DNA from: Sphingomonas albertensis
GTDB lineage: Bacteria; Pseudomonadota; Alphaproteobacteria; Sphingomonadales; Sphingomonadaceae
Assembly: GCF_014358075.1 (NCBI RefSeq)
Contig: NZ_JACONT010000019.1
Coordinates: 1 to 64,000 of the forward strand
Reading direction: 5' to 3'
Length of the DNA stretch: 64,000 nt
Shown here: positions 60,366-64,000 of the stretch, piece by piece
How positions within the stretch are numbered: position 1 is the first letter of the stretch
Layout of the letters: each line of letters starts with the position of its first letter
Notes under the pieces: model-generated
Databases searched by the model: none
What the model was told of the DNA's origin: nothing
What the model saw: the letters and a program-made list of their open reading frames with translations, nothing else
Translations under genes and position numbers: made by a program

Positions 60366-62501
60366 CTACTTCGCGGTCGCCGTCAGGCCGCGATCTTCGA
60401 GCATCGGACCGATGTCGGGGTCCTTGCCGTAGAACGCCTTGAACATCGGCGCATAGTCTTCGGTATGGCCCTTCGACAGGATCATGTCGCGGAAGCGCTG
60501 GCCGTTCGCGCGCGTCAGGCCGCCATGCGCCATAAACCACGCATAGGCATCGTTATCGAGCATCTGCGTCCACAAATACGCGTAATACCCCGCCGCATAG
60601 CCACCCGCCCAGATGTGCGCGAAATAGCTGGTGCGATAGCGTGGCGGCACGTCCTTCGTGTCGAGCCCCATCGAGTTGAGCGCCTTGGTCTCGAACGCGT
60701 CGACGTCCTGCGGCCCCGCCGAGGCCGGCAGCGAATGCCAGTCCTGATCGAGCGTCGCCGCCGCGACCAGTTCGCCCAGTTCATAGCCCTGGTTGAACTT
60801 CGCCGCGTTCTTGATCTTGGTGACGAGCGCCTGCGGCATCACCGCACCGGTGCGGTAATCCTTGACATAGTTCGCGAAAACCTTCGGATCGAGCGCCCAA
60901 TGCTCGTTAAACTGCGACGGGAATTCGACCCAGTCGCGCGCGGTGTTGGTGCCCGAGACCAAAGGATAGGTCTGGTTCGCGAACAGCCCATGCAGCGCAT
61001 GGCCGAATTCGTGGAACATCGTCGTCACGTCGTCGAACGTGATCAGCGCGGGCTGGCCGGGCGCAGGCTTGGTGAAGTTGGCGACGTTATAGACGACCGG
61101 CTTGGTCTTCAGCATCTTCGACTGGCCGACGAAGTTCGACATCCATGCGCCACCCGCCTTGTTGTCGCGCTTCCAGTAATCGAAATACATCAGGCCTAGT
61201 TCGGAGCCGTCCTTGTCGAACACCGTGAAAACGCGGATGTCCGGCTGGTAGGTCGGGATGTCGCGGCGTTCCTTGAAGGTGACGCCGTAGAGCTGGTTGG
61301 CGGCGAAGAACACGCCGTCGGTCAGCACGCGGGAAATCTCGAAATACGGCTTCAGCTCGTTCTGGTCGAGGTCGTACTTGGCTTTCCGCACCTTGTCCGA
61401 ATAGAAATCCCAGTCGGACGGGGCGAGCGGGAAGGATGTGCCGGTCGCGTTTATCGTCTTCTGCAGCTCGGCGGCCTCGCGGCGCTGTTCGGCCGCCGTC
61501 GCGGGAACGAGCTGCGTCATGAAGCCCTTTGCCGCTGCCGGGGTCTTCGCCATCTGATCGTACAGCGAATAGGCCGCGTAGTTCGGATAGCCCAGCAACT
61601 GCGCCTTCTGCGCGCGCAACTGCGCGATCTTCTGGATCAGGGCGCGCGTATCGTTGGCGTCGCCGCGCTGCGACCGGTTCCAGCTCTTCTCGAACAGCGC
61701 CGCGCGGGTTGCGCGATCGGTCAGCGACGCCAGCGCCGGCTGCTGCGTCGTGTTCTGGAGCGACAGGACGTATTTGCCGGGCAGCCCCCGCTCCTTCGCA
61801 CCTTGCGCCGCCGCGGCGATCTCGGCGTCGCTGAGGCCGGCGAGCTTGGCCTTGTCGTCGACCACCAGCGCGCCGGCCTTGGTCCCGGCGAGCAGCTTCT
61901 GCTGGAAGTCGGTGGTCGCGGTCGAGATCTGCGTGTTGAGCAGCCGCAGCTTGGCCTTGTCTGCGTCGTTCAATTGCGCGCCGGCGTGGAGGAAGTCGCT
62001 GTGGTAAATCTCGAGGACCTGCTTCTGCTCGGCATCGAGACCGAGCGAGTCCTTCTTCGCGTACAGCGCCTGGACGCGCGCGAAGAGCTTCGGGTCGAGA
62101 TAGATCGCGTCGCTGTGCTGCGCGAGCTTGGGCGCCTCGGCGGACCGTACCGCGTCGAGCGCGTCGTTGGTGTTCGCCTGCGACACGCCGAAGAACGCCT
62201 GGCTCGCGCGGTCGAGCGTCCGGCCTGAGCGCTCCATCGCCTCGATCGTGTTGGCGAAGGTAGGCGCCGCGGGATTGTTCGCGATCGCCTTCATCTCGGC
62301 GATCTGTTCCGCCATCCCCTGCTCGAGCGCGGGCTGGTAATCGGTATCCTTGATCTGGTCGAAGCGCGGCGCCTGGAACGGCAGCGTACTGGGGACGGTC
62401 AGCGGGTTGACGCGGGCGGCATTCGGCGCCGCCTGCGCGGTATTGGAGGTTGCAAGGACGAAGAGCAACGCGGCGGAACGAAGCAGGCTGGAACGCGGCA
62501 T
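60366..62501 (-). CDS. M3 family metallopeptidase (peptidyl-dipeptidase Dcp-like), exported
   Basis: A 711-residue zinc peptidase with a signal peptide ending SNTAQA. The zinc-binding motif is TMFHEFGHALHGLF near residue 490, and YFDYWKRDNKAGGAWMSNF and RYRTSYFAHIWAGGYAAGYY are conserved in the Dcp branch. It probably removes C-terminal dipeptides from periplasmic peptides. The next upstream gene is divergent. A strong hairpin follows. Confidence 0.92.
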   Translation of the reverse strand: MPRSSLLRSAALLFVLATSNTAQAAPNAARVNPLTVPSTLPFQAPRFDQIKDTDYQPALEQGMAEQIAEMKAIANNPAAPTFANTIEAMERSGRTLDRASQAFFGVSQANTNDALDAVRSAEAPKLAQHSDAIYLDPKLFARVQALYAKKDSLGLDAEQKQVLEIYHSDFLHAGAQLNDADKAKLRLLNTQISTATTDFQQKLLAGTKAGALVVDDKAKLAGLSDAEIAAAAQGAKERGLPGKYVLSLQNTTQQPALASLTDRATRAALFEKSWNRSQRGDANDTRALIQKIAQLRAQKAQLLGYPNYAAYSLYDQMAKTPAAAKGFMTQLVPATAAEQRREAAELQKTINATGTSFPLAPSDWDFYSDKVRKAKYDLDQNELKPYFEISRVLTDGVFFAANQLYGVTFKERRDIPTYQPDIRVFTVFDKDGSELGLMYFDYWKRDNKAGGAWMSNFVGQSKMLKTKPVVYNVANFTKPAPGQPALITFDDVTTMFHEFGHALHGLFANQTYPLVSGTNTARDWVEFPSQFNEHWALDPKVFANYVKDYRTGAVMPQALVTKIKNAAKFNQGYELGELVAAATLDQDWHSLPASAGPQDVDAFETKALNSMGLDTKDVPPRYRTSYFAHIWAGGYAAGYYAYLWTQMLDNDAYAWFMAHGGLTRANGQRFRDMILSKGHTEDYAPMFKAFYGKDPDIGPMLEDRGLTATAK

Positions 62502-62645
62502 GGGAGACTCACAATGACAGGAGTAATGTCCCTATAAATGCCCTCACCGGTCGCTCGTTACAATCCATGTGCAAACCGCCGGGTTGAGCGCTTGCGCTGC
62601 CGCGCGTGCGCAGGCAGTAGGCGGTCAAACCCCAGGAGTTCGAAC

Positions 62646-62915
62646 ATGGCAAATACCCTTGAAATCGATCAGGCGAGCGTCGTCGACAACGACATCCAGA
62701 AGCAGATCGAATTTTCCGGCGAGTTCGACGGCGACGAGTATGAGTTCGCAGTCAAGTACGCGGTTCTGAAGGAACTCAGCGGCGACGAGCCCGAGGACGA
62801 CGGCATCGAGCTGTTCAATCGCTTCAACGACGATATCGTCGACGCCTGCCTCGCGGCGATCGAGCGCAAGCCGAACGCGACGACGATCGTCGTCGACGAA
62901 GACGACCTGGAATAG
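62646..62915 (+). CDS. Small acidic protein, probable DUF1488-like
   Basis: An 89-residue acidic protein (about 28 Asp/Glu). SGEFDGDEYEFAVKYAVLKE and ELFNRFNDDIVDACLAAIER look like a compact alpha/beta domain, resembling DUF1488, although I am not certain of the family. ATG 62646 has AGGAG seven bases before. A strong hairpin follows the stop. Function unknown. Confidence 0.72.
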   Translation: MANTLEIDQASVVDNDIQKQIEFSGEFDGDEYEFAVKYAVLKELSGDEPEDDGIELFNRFNDDIVDACLAAIERKPNATTIVVDEDDLE

Positions 62916-62923
62916 TCTGAATA

Positions 62924-62977
62924 CGCAGGGCCGGGAGAGCGACGGAAGGGCCTTTGCCATCCGTCGCTCCCCCTGCG
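62924..62977 (+). terminator. Hairpin after the small acidic protein gene
   Basis: CGCAGGG (62924-62930) pairs with CCCTGCG (62971-62977), and inside it GAGCGACGGA (62937-62946) pairs with TCCGTCGCTC (62960-62969). It begins nine bases after the stop codon. No T run, but the stem is long and stable. Confidence 0.55.
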
Positions 62978-63017
62978 CACTGGTCGTTGGAACGGCAGGT
63001 GGACCGACCTGCAGAGT

Positions 63018-63140
63018 TCAGTCGCCGGTCACGAACCGTCTGATACGGGTCGAGTAGCGGCTACCTACGAGTAAGGTCATGCCGAACAGCATTGACGCCC
63101 CCCATATCGCCACGATGGCGATAATGACGAATTTCACCAT
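63018..63140 (-). CDS. 40-residue single-pass membrane peptide (sORF)
   Basis: ATG 63140 preceded by CGGAG seven bases upstream opens a 40-codon frame ending TGA at 63020-63018. The peptide starts MVKFVIIAIVAIWGASMLFG, a clear membrane segment of about 27 residues, followed by a basic tail (SRYSTRIRRFVTGD). The ribosome site, positive-inside tail and lack of rare codons make it credible; I do not recognise a family. It follows cobF on the same strand with a 160-base gap. Confidence 0.55.
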   Translation of the reverse strand: MVKFVIIAIVAIWGASMLFGMTLLVGSRYSTRIRRFVTGD

Positions 63141-63300
63141 GGTCGGACTCCGACGTTGTTTCGTTATCTGGGTTTCGATAACTGGGTTTCGATGGCTGGG
63201 CGCTTACGCCCGCCAAGGCGGATATCGGCTGAACGGGATAGCAATCCAAGGTTCAGGTTGACCTGAGTTTCCGTGTTGCCCCCGCGTGGTTGCGTCGCGC

Positions 63301-64000
63301 TCAGGTCTCTCTTGTCGCCGGGCTTCGGCGCAGGACGTAGATGTCCATGATCCAGCCATGCCGCTCGCGCAGCGCAGCGCGTGTCCGTATGATCTGCGGC
63401 CCGAGGCGGTCGAGCGGACCGGCCAGCAGCGCTTGATGCGGCATGCCGAGATAGGCGCCCCACCAGATGTCGATCCCTTGCGGAACCAGGGCTTCGAACG
63501 CGCCGCCGCCATCCAGCATCACTGCGACGGTATCGGTGCCGGCTGGCCACCCCCCTTCCCTCAGGCGGCGCCCGGTGGTGATCAGGACCGGCGCGCCCAG
63601 CGTATTCAGGGGTATCGCATGCGCGGCGGTCAGCACTTGCAGGCTGGTGATGCCGGGCTCGACATGAACCCGCAGCGCGATCCCGTCGGCGCGCAGCCGG
63701 TCCGCGATCCGCAGCGTGCTGTCGTACAGCGACGGATCGCCCCAGACGAGTAGCGCCAGGCGCCCGCCGTCGGGCAGATGCGTGGCGATCTGGGTGGCCC
63801 AGGCTGTAGCGATCGCGTCGTGCCAATCCTCGACGGCTTCGAGATACGGTGCGCGGGCGTCGCGTATGGGGAGATCGAACTCGACCAGGCGGGTCGAGCA
63901 GGTCAGGACGTCGGCGCAAATCGTGCGGCGCAGGTCGATCAGGTCGGACTTGGCGTCGCCCTTGCGGGGGAGGAGGATCAGGTCCGCGGCGTTCATCGCC
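63301..64000 (-). CDS. cobF: Precorrin-6A synthase (deacetylating), 5' end outside window
   Basis: The visible 233 residues of a tetrapyrrole methylase (SUMT fold). ALLVWGDPSLYDST is the family's DPxxY SAM-binding block, VEPGITSLQVLTAAHAIPLN the PGxxS motif, and WWGAYLGMP and RHGWIMDIYVLR match CobF. It methylates C-1 of precorrin-5 and releases the extruded acetyl group, a step of the aerobic cobalamin pathway. The ATG at 63996 falls inside the domain (before it the family has GxGxGDPDxLT), so the true start lies beyond 64000 and this is a partial gene. Confidence 0.9.
   Translation of the reverse strand, partial: AMNAADLILLPRKGDAKSDLIDLRRTICADVLTCSTRLVEFDLPIRDARAPYLEAVEDWHDAIATAWATQIATHLPDGGRLALLVWGDPSLYDSTLRIADRLRADGIALRVHVEPGITSLQVLTAAHAIPLNTLGAPVLITTGRRLREGGWPAGTDTVAVMLDGGGAFEALVPQGIDIWWGAYLGMPHQALLAGPLDRLGPQIIRTRAALRERHGWIMDIYVLRRSPATRET

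Overview
The window looks like chromosomal DNA of an alphaproteobacterium, most likely Sphingomonas or a close relative. It is GC-rich and compact. Many adjacent starts and stops overlap as ATGA or GTGA. There are three large TonB-dependent receptors, an aerobic-type cobalamin route (cobO, cobQ, cobF), split arginine succinyltransferase genes, and several families of long GC-rich intergenic palindromes of the sort common in sphingomonads. This assignment is inference from gene content; no rRNA lies in the window. I see no insertion sequence, prophage or CRISPR array.

0.1-18.5 kb holds housekeeping genes: an MFS exporter, cysK and a SleB-type hydrolase in one overlapping run; an acyl-CoA dehydrogenase with its MerR regulator; hisI with a small lipoprotein, divergent from purF; an SDR; a cyclopropane synthase; photolyase with a deacetylase-family hydrolase; rppH; a DUF481 outer-membrane protein; an M20 peptidase overlapping astA; and a Crp-like regulator.

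18.6-26.5 kb is a cobalamin late-assembly and salvage block. cobU diverges from cobD-cbiB-cobQ. These converge on a minus-strand operon, DUF1636-cobT-phosphatase-cobS, headed by a clear cobalamin riboswitch. cobO lies just upstream of the riboswitch. The 5'-truncated cobF at the right edge suggests more of the pathway beyond the window.

26.5-38.2 kb is oxidoreductase-rich. A four-gene minus-strand operon encodes DUF4126, a flavin disulfide reductase, a cNMP-binding thioredoxin-reductase-like protein lacking its CxxC, and a UBP-type zinc finger. Next come a secreted RidA, a TonB receptor and a Tat-type flavin amine oxidase, which together may form an envelope system for taking up and oxidising an amine or amino acid.

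38.5-52 kb carries htpG, a GH3 glucosidase, modABC, a 1122-residue GH18/NodB/GT2 fusion, a second TonB receptor and a PaaA-ParE toxin-antitoxin pair whose toxin has no standard start codon. 52-64 kb carries lepA, tRNA-Pro(CGG), astB, a sugar kinase, a 615-base gene-free stretch with paired hairpins, a GST, a third TonB receptor, an M3 peptidase, a small acidic protein, a 40-codon membrane sORF and partial cobF.
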